Below are positions 37,177 through 45,578 of a stretch of 64,000 nt of DNA, piece after piece. The stretch's first letter is position 1, and each line of letters begins with the position of its first letter. The stretch is taken from assembly GCA_947492995.1 (NCBI GenBank), contig CANLOU010000002.1, positions 434,001 to 498,000 on the forward strand, read 5' to 3'. The translations under genes and the position numbers were made by a program. The notes beneath the pieces are model-generated. The model had not been told where the DNA came from. It searched no databases and saw only the letters and a list, made by a program, of their open reading frames with translations. Source of the DNA: an uncultured Litoreibacter sp. Lineage in GTDB: Bacteria > Pseudomonadota > Alphaproteobacteria > Rhodobacterales > Rhodobacteraceae.

Positions 37177-37921
37177 CTTTTCCGCCAATCTTGGCTTTCT
37201 TTGGAAAGAACTGTCCCTGCCAGATGCCATTCGGGCGGCCAAGGCGGCTGGTTTTGCGGCCGTCGAGACCCATTGGCCCTACGCGACGCCTGCAGCGGAG
37301 CTGAAAGCGGCGCTGGATGAAACCGGCCTGCCGCTTTTGGGGGTGAACACCATCCAGGGGGAAGAGGGCGAAAACGGCCTGTGCGCCTTGCCCGGCCGCG
37401 AAGAGGAGGCGCGCGCCTCCATCGACCAAGCGATTGCCTATGCCGACGCGACGGACGCCCGCGCGATCCATGTGATGGCAGGGTTCGCCGATGGCCCCGA
37501 AGCGCATCAAATTTTCGTCGAAAATTTGCGCTACGCTTGCGACGCAAGCGAGCGGACCATTCTGATCGAGCCGCTCAACCACCATGACGCGCCGGGGTAT
37601 TTTCTGAGCTCCTCCAGCCAAGCCGCTGACATTATTGCGGAGGTGGACAGGGCGAACCTCAAGCTGATGTTTGACTGCTACCACCTGCAAATCATGGAGG
37701 GGGACCTGACGCGCCGGCTGACCCATCATCAGGGGATCATCGGGCATATCCAGTTCGCCTCCGTCCCCGAGCGGGCAGAACCCGATCTGGGTGAGGTCAA
37801 TTACACCCATATCTTCGCCTACCTCAAAGAGCTTGGCTATGCCGCCCCGCTGGGCGCCGAATACAAGCCGCTGTCGGGCAAGACCGAAGACGGGTTGGGC
37901 TGGATGAAAGCGCTGGCCTAG
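37169..37921 (+). CDS. otnI: 2-oxo-tetronate isomerase (hydroxypyruvate isomerase family)
   Basis: 250 residues of the xylose-isomerase-like TIM barrel family: FSANLGFLWKELSLPDAIRAAKAAGFAAVETHWPY, AIHVMAGFADG, ILIEPLNHHDAPGYFLSS (metal-binding Glu), KLMFDCYHLQIMEGDL, and IGHIQFASVPERAEPDLGEVNY. It interconverts 2-oxo- and 3-oxo-tetronate upstream of OtnK. The tetronate dehydrogenase usually found in such operons is not adjacent, so the entry substrate (D-erythronate, D- or L-threonate) is open. The stop overlaps the stop of the convergent b561-YceI gene by four bases. Confidence 0.9.
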   Translation: MTDFSANLGFLWKELSLPDAIRAAKAAGFAAVETHWPYATPAAELKAALDETGLPLLGVNTIQGEEGENGLCALPGREEEARASIDQAIAYADATDARAIHVMAGFADGPEAHQIFVENLRYACDASERTILIEPLNHHDAPGYFLSSSSQAADIIAEVDRANLKLMFDCYHLQIMEGDLTRRLTHHQGIIGHIQFASVPERAEPDLGEVNYTHIFAYLKELGYAAPLGAEYKPLSGKTEDGLGWMKALA

Positions 37922-39099
37922 CGGGTCGCCGTCAGGGTGACGGTCACCGCCACATCATAGCCCAGCGAGCCTTCGCCGGGCTGCGTGCCCATGCCAATCC
38001 CGTATGCGCTGCGGCTGACGCTGGTTTGGCCTTCCATGGTCGCGGTGTCGCCGTCGATCTGAAGCGTGAAGGGTAGCAATAGCGGGGCTTCGACGCCTTT
38101 GAGGGACAGGCTGCCTGTGGCGACATATCCGGGCTCCTGTGCAAAAATGTCGGCCCTGAACACTGCGGTTTGATGCGTCTCGGCGCCAAAGAAGTCCGGG
38201 CCCATGGCCTGCGCTGTCACAGATCCCAGCGTCAGGGAGGCTACGGCGATTGTGACCTCGACATCGCCGTATTTGCCCGTCTCATCAGGTGTCTCAGTAA
38301 AGTTGATCGCTGCGGTCCAATCGGCAAAGCTGCCCTCGACATCCGACCCAAGCTGGCGGACCGTGATGCCAAGCGTGCCGTCCTGGACCACCCATTCGCT
38401 TTGCGTCTGGGCCAGTTGCGCGGCCTCGACCCGTTCTGGCTGGGCAAACATGCCAAGTGCGGCCCCAATGGCCAAAGCCCCGGCATAGACCCCGATTGCG
38501 CCGAGAACAGGCATCGAGACCCGTGGCTGATCCGAGGGCGGCTCCGTCTGCGCGCGGCCGGGCAGCATCCGGCGCAGCGTGTCATCTTTGTCGATATAAT
38601 GGTGATACAACACCCCCAGAAAATGCAGGACAAAGCTGAACACCAGCACGCGCTCAAAGATGATGTGCAGGGAGGCGGCGACATGGGCCACGCCCTCGTC
38701 CTCTGGCACGAAGGGCAGGTTTTGCCCGAAGGGCCACCAGATGTCGGCAAAGCCCGACGTGGCGGCGTGATGCACCCAGCCCGAAAGCGGGACGACGACA
38801 AGCGAGGCATACATCAGCCAATGGACCACGGCGGCCAGGTACATCGTCACGGTGCGCTGGGGATGATACGCGCCCGGTTTTGGCTGACTGATCGCCCAAG
38901 CGATGCGTGCAAGCGCCAGAAAGAAGATCGTCACGCCCAGCGTCTTGTGGATGGAAAACAACACAGGCTTCATCGCAGCGGCATCCGCCATGCCGCTGGC
39001 GATTATGCCCAACGGGATCATGCTCAGCACCATCGCGGCCATTAACCAATGCAACGTTTTGGTAATGCTGCCATATGTTGAATTGGAATTGCCGCGCAT
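37918..39099 (-). CDS. Cytochrome b561 domain fused to a YceI polyisoprenoid-binding domain
   Basis: 393 residues. Residues 1-185 form a four-helix cytochrome b561 with candidate heme histidines in ITKTLHWLMAAMVL, FSIHKTLGVTIF, VVHWLMYASLVVVPLSGWVHHA and FVLHFLGVLYHHYID. A further membrane helix near 205-225 precedes a periplasmic YceI domain (WVVQDGTLGITVRQLGSDVEGSFADWTAAINF, then VATGSLSLKGVEAPLLLPFTLQIDGDTATMEG). The b561 module should exchange electrons with quinones; YceI barrels bind polyisoprenoids, so the fusion may deliver a quinone-like molecule to the heme protein (inference). ATG at 39099 follows GGAGC. A separate yceI gene lies at 34551. Confidence 0.88.
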   Translation of the reverse strand: MRGNSNSTYGSITKTLHWLMAAMVLSMIPLGIIASGMADAAAMKPVLFSIHKTLGVTIFFLALARIAWAISQPKPGAYHPQRTVTMYLAAVVHWLMYASLVVVPLSGWVHHAATSGFADIWWPFGQNLPFVPEDEGVAHVAASLHIIFERVLVFSFVLHFLGVLYHHYIDKDDTLRRMLPGRAQTEPPSDQPRVSMPVLGAIGVYAGALAIGAALGMFAQPERVEAAQLAQTQSEWVVQDGTLGITVRQLGSDVEGSFADWTAAINFTETPDETGKYGDVEVTIAVASLTLGSVTAQAMGPDFFGAETHQTAVFRADIFAQEPGYVATGSLSLKGVEAPLLLPFTLQIDGDTATMEGQTSVSRSAYGIGMGTQPGEGSLGYDVAVTVTLTATR

Positions 39100-39254
39100 T
39101 GGTTGCTCCGATGAATTCTGTTGATCGGCAACGTAGGTCATCCGTGCCGCGCCTCAAACCCCAGTTCCACACACAGAATCTGTGCGCGGCCCGCTTGTGG
39201 CAAAGAGCCGCTTTCGCTAAGTCTGGTAGGAAGCCAACCAGAGAGGGGCAAGAT

Positions 39255-40193
39255 ATGCGGGCGTTTATTTTTCCGGGACAAGGGGCGCAGAGCTTGGGTA
39301 TGGGCCGCGCATTGGCGGAGGCCTACCCGTCCGCCAAGGCCGTGTTTGACGAGGTTGACGACGCGTTGGGCGAAAAGCTGTCCGACGTGATCTGGGGCGA
39401 CGATCTGGACGCGCTGACGCTGACCCAGAACGCGCAGCCTGCGTTGATGGCGACCTCGTTGGCGGTGATGGCCGCCTTGAAAGACGAGGGCGTCGGCATT
39501 GAAGCCGCGGGGTTCGTGGCGGGGCATTCGTTGGGCGAATACTCTGCTTTGGCCGCGGCGGCGGCGTTCTCGCTGGCCGACACAGCCCGCTTGCTGCGCA
39601 AACGCGGCGAGGCGATGCAGGCGGCGGTGCCGGTGGGCCAAGGCGCGATGGCGGCCGTGCTGGGGCTGGACTTTGACGCCGTCACATCCGTCGCGGCCGA
39701 GGCCGCGCAGGGCGATGTGTGCCAAGTGGCCAACCAGAATGACCCCACCCAAAACGTGCTGTCAGGCGACACAGCCGCCGTGGAGCGCGCGATCGTGCTG
39801 GCGAAAGAGGCGGGGGCCAAACGGGCCTTGCCATTGCCCGTTTCCGCGCCGTTTCATTGCGCCTTGATGCAGCCTGCCGCCGACGTGATGGCGCAGGCCT
39901 TGGAGGATGTTTCGATCTCGGCACCGGCGGTGCCGGTTGTGGCCAATGTGGTGGCGCAAGCCGTCGACGACCCAACCCGCATCCGCACTTTGCTGGTCGA
40001 ACAGGTCACAGGGCAGGTGCGATGGATGAGCTCGGTTGAATGGATGGCGGCCAACGGGGTCACCGAGATGTGGGAAATTGGCGCTGGCAAGGCGCTGTCG
40101 GGTATGATCCGGCGCATCAACAAAGAGGTGGCGACACGCGCGGTCCTGAGCCCGGACGATGTCAAAGCCGCAGCCGACGCCCTGAACGCATAA
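39255..40193 (+). CDS. fabD: Malonyl-CoA:ACP transacylase
   Basis: 312 residues. MRAFIFPGQGAQSLGMGRAL opens the protein; the nucleophile Ser92 is in GHSLGEYSALAA; the later block KRALPLPVSAPFHCALMQPA contains the catalytic histidine. FabD moves malonyl from CoA to acyl carrier protein, starting fatty acid synthesis. ATG at 39255 follows AGAGGGGCAAG. A 13-bp palindrome (CACAGAATCTGTG, 39172-39184) lies in the promoter region. First gene of a fab cluster with fabG and acpP. Confidence 0.97.
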   Translation: MRAFIFPGQGAQSLGMGRALAEAYPSAKAVFDEVDDALGEKLSDVIWGDDLDALTLTQNAQPALMATSLAVMAALKDEGVGIEAAGFVAGHSLGEYSALAAAAAFSLADTARLLRKRGEAMQAAVPVGQGAMAAVLGLDFDAVTSVAAEAAQGDVCQVANQNDPTQNVLSGDTAAVERAIVLAKEAGAKRALPLPVSAPFHCALMQPAADVMAQALEDVSISAPAVPVVANVVAQAVDDPTRIRTLLVEQVTGQVRWMSSVEWMAANGVTEMWEIGAGKALSGMIRRINKEVATRAVLSPDDVKAAADALNA

Positions 40194-40237
40194 CGCCGGA
40201 ACGGGTAAAGTCTGAATGCATAAAGAAAGAGACTGAG

Positions 40238-40975
40238 ATGTTTGATTTAACTAAAAAAAACGCGCTTATCACCGGGGCCTCTGGCGGCATCGGCGGCTCC
40301 ATTGCCAAGGCGCTGCATGCGGCGGGCGCCACTGTGGCGCTGTCCGGGACGCGGGTTGAGCCGCTTGAAGCCTTGGCGGCTGAGCTGGGCGACCGGGCGC
40401 ATGTTTTGCCCTGCAACCTGTCAGATTTCGAGGCCGTTGACGCGCTGCCCAAACAAGCGGCAGAGGCGATGGGATCGGTGGACGTGCTGGTCAACAATGC
40501 GGGCATCACACGCGACAACCTATTCATGCGGATGTCGGATGACGAGTTTCAATCCGTGATCGACGTCAACCTGACCTCGACCTTCAAGCTGTGCAAAGGC
40601 GTTTTGCGCGGCATGATGAAGGCGCGGTGGGGGCGGATCATCAACATCTCCAGCGTGGTCGGGGCCACGGGCAATCCGGGGCAAGGCAATTATGCGGCAT
40701 CCAAGGCGGGGATGGTGGGCATGTCCAAATCGCTGGCCTATGAGGTCGCGTCGCGCGGCATCACCGTCAACTGTGTGGCGCCCGGGTTCATCGCCACGGC
40801 GATGACCGACAAGCTGACAGATGACCAAAAAGCCGGAATTTTGACGCAGATCCCGACAGGGCGCATGGGCGATCCTGAAGAAATTGCGGGCGGTGTTGTG
40901 TATTTGGCAAGCCCATCAGCGGCTTACATTACGGGGACCACATTGCATGTGAATGGCGGGATGGCCATGCTATAG
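40238..40975 (+). CDS. fabG: 3-oxoacyl-ACP reductase
   Basis: 245 residues, a classical short-chain dehydrogenase: nucleotide-binding TGASGGIGGSIAKAL, NNAGITRDN, and catalytic Ser138/Tyr152/Lys156 (NISSVVGATGNPGQGNYAASKAG). The C-terminal FIATAMTDKLTDDQ and ITGTTLHVNGGMAML are FabG-typical. It reduces 3-oxoacyl-ACP with NADPH in the elongation cycle. ATG at 40238 is preceded by GAGA and lies 44 bp after fabD; the upstream reading in the same frame overlaps fabD and is rejected. Confidence 0.97.
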   Translation: MFDLTKKNALITGASGGIGGSIAKALHAAGATVALSGTRVEPLEALAAELGDRAHVLPCNLSDFEAVDALPKQAAEAMGSVDVLVNNAGITRDNLFMRMSDDEFQSVIDVNLTSTFKLCKGVLRGMMKARWGRIINISSVVGATGNPGQGNYAASKAGMVGMSKSLAYEVASRGITVNCVAPGFIATAMTDKLTDDQKAGILTQIPTGRMGDPEEIAGGVVYLASPSAAYITGTTLHVNGGMAML

Positions 40976-41017
40976 AAGGGCACCTGATGGGGGTTGCATG
41001 AACCGTTTGCGTTCCCC

Positions 41018-41077
41018 ATCTGGTATGCTATAGGCGCACCAGATTTGCTGAAATCGGGCAATTGTTTCCGATTTCGG
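41018..41077 (+). promoter_or_regulatory. Two consecutive stem-loops in the fabG-acpP gap
   Basis: The 182-bp gap contains ATCTGGT (41018-41024) with ACCAGAT (41038-41044), then CTGAAATCGG (41048-41057) with CCGATTTCGG (41068-41077, one wobble). The nine-base ATGCTATAG of the fabG end (40967-40975) recurs at 41025-41033, inside the first loop. No T tract follows either stem, so they are more likely leader structures than terminators. Confidence 0.5.
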
Positions 41078-41157
41078 TGGTCGTCAGAGACGGCACTTAC
41101 AGGCCAAGCGGCCACCAACTAAGCGGGGCAACCCGCCTAAATACGAGGATACTCACC

Positions 41158-41391
41158 ATGAGCGACATCGCAGAGCGCGTTAAAAAGATCGTTGTAGAGC
41201 ACCTGGGCGTTGAAGAAGACAAAGTTGTCGATAACGCCTCCTTCATCGACGATCTGGGCGCAGACAGCCTGGACACGGTTGAACTGGTAATGGCGTTCGA
41301 AGAAGAGTTCGGCATCGAAATTCCTGACGACGCAGCCGAAAATATTCAGACATTTGGCGACGCCACCAAATTTATCGGCAACGCAGCCTAA
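41158..41391 (+). CDS. acpP: Acyl carrier protein
   Basis: 77 residues, typical ACP. The DSL motif ([15 protein letters not shown]) gives Ser37 as the phosphopantetheine attachment site; the protein is strongly acidic. It carries the growing acyl chain for FabD, FabG, FabF and others. ATG at 41158 is preceded by ACGAGGATACTC. The long leader probably gives acpP its own high-level transcript. fabF, usually next, is separated here by two genes on the opposite strand. Confidence 0.98.
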   Translation: MSDIAERVKKIVVEHLGVEEDKVVDNASFIDDLGADSLDTVELVMAFEEEFGIEIPDDAAENIQTFGDATKFIGNAA

Positions 41392-41416
41392 TTGGCTGAT
41401 GCCTGACCCTGCGGAG

Positions 41417-41593
41417 TCACCAAGACACTTGCGCGATGCCTGACAAGGCGTCGCGTTTTGCGTTTTCAGAGGTGAAATCTTCGAATTCACCGACGTCCAA
41501 AGGCCCGACGCTGACGATCATCAACACAACCCCGATGGCGCTGGCAATTGCCAGGGGCAGTCTGGCGCGGTGATAGTTGGAATGGCACTGCAT
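41417..41593 (-). CDS. Hypothetical small membrane protein
   Basis: 58 residues (too short for most gene callers). One hydrophobic helix near residues 11-27 (LPLAIASAIGVVLMIVSVG) follows a short N-terminus; the rest is acidic and hydrophilic (DVGEFEDFTSENAKRDALSG). ATG at 41593 has GGGAG about ten bases upstream. It converges on acpP with 25 bp between stops. No known family recognised; a coding role is plausible but unproven. Confidence 0.5.
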   Translation of the reverse strand: MQCHSNYHRARLPLAIASAIGVVLMIVSVGPLDVGEFEDFTSENAKRDALSGIAQVSW

Positions 41594-41663
41594 AACTGGC
41601 TCCCACACTGATGCGTGGGGCTGAGGGTAGGGCGCATCCCTTAAAATTAGGTTTCCGGCCCGA

Positions 41664-42695
41664 TTAGCTGCGCGGAACCTCGGCCAAACGGGCCAGCACA
41701 TCCAAGCCTTGCTGGTTCAGGAAGTGCAGCATGTCGATGAAGACCCAGTTCTCGGCCAGCTTGTCGCCGTCGCGGCGATACACATCCACCACGCGCATAT
41801 CTGACGGCTTGTTCGACGCGGGCAGCCCCATATAGCCGCCCGTTGGGGTGACCGTCAGGTTGGGCCAGCCGAAAAATCCGCCGTAATTGCCCTCGGCCAT
41901 GCGCGCGACATGGCCGTTGAACACCCGGTCCGCCAATTGGCGGCGGAAGGGCTGTTGATGTTGCGCGATATAGCGGTCGATGGTGAAGACCGCGCCAATG
42001 CCAGCGGGGCCGTACCACGCCATGTCCTCGTGCCATGTCAGCGCCAATTCTTCGTGGGGCGTCAGGGGCTTGGCGTCGGATTTGCCTTGCAGAATTTCGT
42101 TGGCGTTCGAGATGTTGGCGGCCATATCGTTGATGGTTTTCAGCGTCTTGGCACCTTCGGCAGGGTCCTGCTGCCCCAGCTGCTGGCCGTCATTGGTCAA
42201 GGGGCCGGGATGCACGAAGGCGGCGGCGGTCATGGGCGGCAGCGGCCAGACGCCCGCCTGATGGATGATGTCCAGAATGTCGATGAAAAGCGCGGTTTCG
42301 GCGATTTTGTCGCCCTCGATCCGGTGAAACTCGGCGTAGCGGATCATCACGGTTTTGCCCGTGGCGGGGATATTGAGCCAGTTATGGTCGAACAGCGCCT
42401 TGAAATGACCCATGGAGCAGGTCCAGGTGGAGGCCTGCCCGTCGCAATCGTTGAGCCCGGCGAAAAAGATGGTTTCGCGGCGTTGAAGGGCCGTGAAGGA
42501 GGCCAGGAGCGGCCCCCAGAACGTGTCAATGACCGCCTCGGCACCGGATTGCTCGTGAAACGGATGCAACCCCCGCCATTGATAGTCAGCGGTGGTATGC
42601 GCCTGCAGGGCCTGCAACCTACCAGTTGGTAGGGCGGCATCAAACGCCGTCATATAGGCGTGGGCAGTTGCTTTGGCTGGCTGAAAATCGGTCAT
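41664..42695 (-). CDS. Double SnoaL-like (NTF2-fold) protein
   Basis: 343 residues made of two SnoaL/ester-cyclase-like halves. Each contains the typical pattern of an NTF2 fold: first half FEP-like HPFHEQSGAEAVIDTFWGPLLASFTALQRRETIFFAG and MIRYAEFHRIEGDKIAETALFIDILDIIHQAG; second half WHEDMAWYGPAGIGAVFTIDRYIAQHQQPFRRQLADR and VVDVYRRDGDKLAENWVFIDMLHFLNQQG. Such proteins bind small hydrophobic molecules or act as cyclases or hydrolases; the substrate is unknown. ATG at 42695 was preferred over longer readings. The gene lies on the opposite strand inside the fab cluster, suggesting insertion between acpP and fabF. Confidence 0.8.
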   Translation of the reverse strand: MTDFQPAKATAHAYMTAFDAALPTGRLQALQAHTTADYQWRGLHPFHEQSGAEAVIDTFWGPLLASFTALQRRETIFFAGLNDCDGQASTWTCSMGHFKALFDHNWLNIPATGKTVMIRYAEFHRIEGDKIAETALFIDILDIIHQAGVWPLPPMTAAAFVHPGPLTNDGQQLGQQDPAEGAKTLKTINDMAANISNANEILQGKSDAKPLTPHEELALTWHEDMAWYGPAGIGAVFTIDRYIAQHQQPFRRQLADRVFNGHVARMAEGNYGGFFGWPNLTVTPTGGYMGLPASNKPSDMRVVDVYRRDGDKLAENWVFIDMLHFLNQQGLDVLARLAEVPRS

Positions 42696-42919
42696 AAGGG
42701 GTCCATGAATGCCTATCCCGCCAAGGAGTAGCCTGTGCGCGCGGAGGCGCAAGCGCTTTTGGACCGTTTGCAGCTTTGCAGTGGTGGTTTGCGGGTTTGC
42801 AGCCCCCACATGTAGTGGGGTAGCATCGGCAGAAAGCTGCCTTGCGCCACTTTCCATGTGCGCAGGGCGCGTGTAGAAGGCGGAGTGAACCTTCGTTTAG
42901 GAAAATAAGGGGGCGGGGC

Positions 42920-44173
42920 ATGCGTCGGGTAGTCGTAACAGGTCTGGGAATGGTGACACCACTTGGCAGTGGGGTCGAAGAGACATGGAAAAACGCGTTG
43001 GCGGGCAAATCCGGCGCGCGGACAATCGAGAAATTTGACGCCTCGCATTTGGGCACGGGCTACGCCTGCGAAGTGCCACGTGGCGACGGGCCGGGCGAAT
43101 TCAACGCCGACGACTTCATGCCCGCGAAAGACGCGCGCAAGGTCGATGACTTTATCCTGTACGGCATGGCGGCGGCCCAGATGGCGGTCGAAGACGCCGA
43201 TTGGCAGCCCGACGACTTGGGTGAACTGGAACGCACGGGCGTCATGATCGGCTCGGGCATTGGTGGCTTGCAGTCGATTGCCGAGACGGCCGTTTTGATT
43301 AAGGAACGTGGGCCACGGCGCGTGTCGCCGTTCTTCATTCCGGGCGCTTTGGTGAACCTGGTCTCAGGTCAAGTCTCCATCCGCTACGGCTTCAAAGGCC
43401 CGAACCACGCGGTGGTGACGGCCTGTTCGACCGGCGCACACGCCATTGGCGACGCGGCGCGGCTGATTGCGCTTGATGATGCGGATGTGATGATTGCAGG
43501 CGGCGCGGAAAGCCCGATCTGCGAGATCGGCATTGCAGGCTTCAACGCGTGCAAGGCGCTTTCGACGGCGCATGCGGATGACCCGCAGAACGCCTCGCGT
43601 CCCTGGGATGCGGACCGTGACGGGTTCGTCATGGGCGAGGGCGCTGGCGTTGTCGTTTTGGAAGAATATGAACATGCAAAGGCGCGTGGGGCCAAGATTT
43701 ACGCAGAAGTGCTGGGATATGGCCTGTCAGGCGACGCGCATCACATCACCGCGCCGCCCGAGGACCATGAGGGCGCCGAGCGCGCCATGAGGGCCGCCGT
43801 GAAGCGGGCCGGGATTGATGTCAGCGAGATTGACTATGTCAACGCGCATGGCACATCCACCATGGCCGACACGATTGAGCTGGGCGCAGTAGAGCGGCTG
43901 CTTGGGGACGCGGCGGAGGGCACGGCGATGTCGTCCACCAAGTCGATGACCGGGCATTTGCTGGGGGCTGCGGGCGCGATTGAGGCGATTTTCTGCATTC
44001 TGGCGATGCGCGACCAGATTTGCCCGCCGACGATCAACCTGGACAACCCTGCGGCGGATACCAAGATGAACCTTTGTGCAAACAAGGCGGTAGAACGCGA
44101 CGTTAATGTTGTTCTGTCAAATTCATTTGGCTTTGGCGGCACCAATGCCTGCCTGATTATGGGGAAGGTGTAA
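42920..44173 (+). CDS. fabF: 3-oxoacyl-ACP synthase II
   Basis: 417 residues. Catalytic Cys169 lies in HAVVTACSTGAHAIGDA; the two histidines are in YVNAHGTSTMADTIEL and MTGHLLGAAGAIEAIF; the C-terminal NSFGFGGTNACLIM is the KAS signature. It condenses malonyl-ACP with acyl-ACP during elongation. ATG at 42920 follows GGGGGCGGGG. mltG begins 6 bp after its stop, so the two are co-transcribed, an arrangement that in Rhodobacterales commonly precedes the gene transfer agent cluster, as here. Confidence 0.97.
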   Translation: MRRVVVTGLGMVTPLGSGVEETWKNALAGKSGARTIEKFDASHLGTGYACEVPRGDGPGEFNADDFMPAKDARKVDDFILYGMAAAQMAVEDADWQPDDLGELERTGVMIGSGIGGLQSIAETAVLIKERGPRRVSPFFIPGALVNLVSGQVSIRYGFKGPNHAVVTACSTGAHAIGDAARLIALDDADVMIAGGAESPICEIGIAGFNACKALSTAHADDPQNASRPWDADRDGFVMGEGAGVVVLEEYEHAKARGAKIYAEVLGYGLSGDAHHITAPPEDHEGAERAMRAAVKRAGIDVSEIDYVNAHGTSTMADTIELGAVERLLGDAAEGTAMSSTKSMTGHLLGAAGAIEAIFCILAMRDQICPPTINLDNPAADTKMNLCANKAVERDVNVVLSNSFGFGGTNACLIMGKV

Positions 44174-44179
44174 GGCGCC

Positions 44180-45340
44180 ATGTGGAGATCCATCGCCTCT
44201 AACTTCCTGACGCTGTTTATCCTGCTGCTGTTTGCAGTGGGAGGGATCATCGGCTGGGGCCAGTCGCAATATAAGGCCGAAGGGCCTTTGGAGCAGGCGG
44301 CGTTCTTTGAAGTCCCACGCGGGGCGTCACTGCGCACTGTCTCGGAGCGGCTGGAGGCGCAGGGCGCGATCACCAATGCCTCGATCTTTCGGATTGGCGC
44401 GGAATACACGGACCGCGCACAACAGCTGAAATTCGGGAATTACGAGATCCCTGCCGGGGCCTCGATGGTTGACATCATCGACATTGTGACCTCTGGCGGG
44501 CCGTCGACGTTCCGGTTTGTGGCGACCTATCTTATCCGCAACTCAGGTGGCGAGACGCGGTTCCGCGAGCGGACCCCGGGGACGGGCGAAGAAGTTGTGC
44601 TGGCCCAGTTCAAAGCGGGCGAGCCGTTGCCGGAGGCCTATAGCGAGGCCGTGGCGGCCGAGGTGCCGATTGTTTACCGCGTGTCGATTGCGGAGGGTCT
44701 GACCAGCTGGCAGATCGTTGAGGGGCTGAAAGGCGCGGACTTCCTTGAAGGAGACGTTACGGAGCTGCCGGCGGAAGGGTCCTTGGCGCCCGACACTTAT
44801 GAAGTGAGCCGCGGGGCCAATCGCGGCGAGATACTGGCGCGTATGGAAAGCGCGCAGGAACGCATTCTGGCCAATGCCTGGGAGAACCGCGCCGAAGGCC
44901 TGCCGCTGAAGTCAGCGGAGGAAGCGTTGATCCTGGCCTCCATCGTCGAGAAAGAGACCGGCCAGCCCGAGGAACGGCGGCAAGTGGCCAGCGTGTTCAC
45001 CAACCGGCTGAACCAAGGCATGCGGCTGCAGACGGACCCCACAGTGATTTACGGCATCACCAATGGCGAGGGGAACGGTTTGGGGCGTGGCATCCGCCAA
45101 TCAGAGCTGGAACGCCGCACCGCCTATAACACCTATGTCATACCCGGTTTGCCCCCGACACCGATTGCCAACCCCGGCAAGCTGGCGATTGAGGCGGCGT
45201 TGAACCCGGATACGACTCCCTACATTTTCTTTGTGGCTGACGGCACCGGCGGGCACGCATTTGCCGAGACGATTGGCGAACACAACCGCAATGTTGCCGC
45301 CTGGCGCAAGATCGAAGCCGAACGCAACGCCAATAACTGA
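44180..45340 (+). CDS. mltG: Endolytic murein transglycosylase MltG
   Basis: 386 residues. An N-terminal membrane helix (FLTLFILLLFAVGGIIGWG) anchors the protein; a LysM-like region follows (FFEVPRGASLRTVSERLEAQGAI), then the YceG core with VYRVSIAEGLTSWQIVEGLKG, LAPDTYEVSRG, the catalytic Glu near residue 257 in LILASIVEKETGQPEERRQVASVFTNRL, and GMRLQTDPTVIYGI and NTYVIPGLPPTPIANPG. It cuts nascent peptidoglycan strands and is thought to set glycan length. Second gene after fabF. A 350-bp gap separates it from the gene transfer agent cluster. Confidence 0.96.
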   Translation: MWRSIASNFLTLFILLLFAVGGIIGWGQSQYKAEGPLEQAAFFEVPRGASLRTVSERLEAQGAITNASIFRIGAEYTDRAQQLKFGNYEIPAGASMVDIIDIVTSGGPSTFRFVATYLIRNSGGETRFRERTPGTGEEVVLAQFKAGEPLPEAYSEAVAAEVPIVYRVSIAEGLTSWQIVEGLKGADFLEGDVTELPAEGSLAPDTYEVSRGANRGEILARMESAQERILANAWENRAEGLPLKSAEEALILASIVEKETGQPEERRQVASVFTNRLNQGMRLQTDPTVIYGITNGEGNGLGRGIRQSELERRTAYNTYVIPGLPPTPIANPGKLAIEAALNPDTTPYIFFVADGTGGHAFAETIGEHNRNVAAWRKIEAERNANN

Positions 45341-45441
45341 ACTCATTTGAGGGTGCGCACGGCCTGTTTTCGGCCCGCCGTTAACCCTTTTTCTGTGCGG
45401 TTACGGGGGGTTATTGGCGAGTGATGCATCGGTCATTAACT

Positions 45442-45456
45442 TTAACGCATTGTTAA
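45442..45456. promoter_or_regulatory. CtrA box (TTAA-N7-TTAA)
   Basis: TTAACGCATTGTTAA exactly matches the full CtrA consensus, with the 7-bp spacer. Another TTAA lies 3 bp upstream. The site ends 24 bp before the -35-like TTGACT, a location compatible with activation. CtrA is known to be needed for gene transfer agent production in Rhodobacterales. Confidence 0.75.
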
Positions 45457-45480
45457 TAAACGATTTTATGTCGAATTGGC

Positions 45481-45511
45481 TTGACTCTGCGAACGGTCCA
45501 TGGCATACATT
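45481..45511 (+). promoter_or_regulatory. Putative promoter of the gene transfer agent leader
   Basis: TTGACT (45481-45486) and CATACA (45504-45509) are separated by 17 bp, a reasonable sigma-70 match. Predicted transcription would begin near 45517, about 60 nt upstream of the leader terminator hairpin. Confidence 0.5.
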
Positions 45512-45578
45512 TTGACAAGATGGACGAGGTGGGTCAGCAAACACTGACTTGGCTGGAAACAGATATATTGTGATGTGC

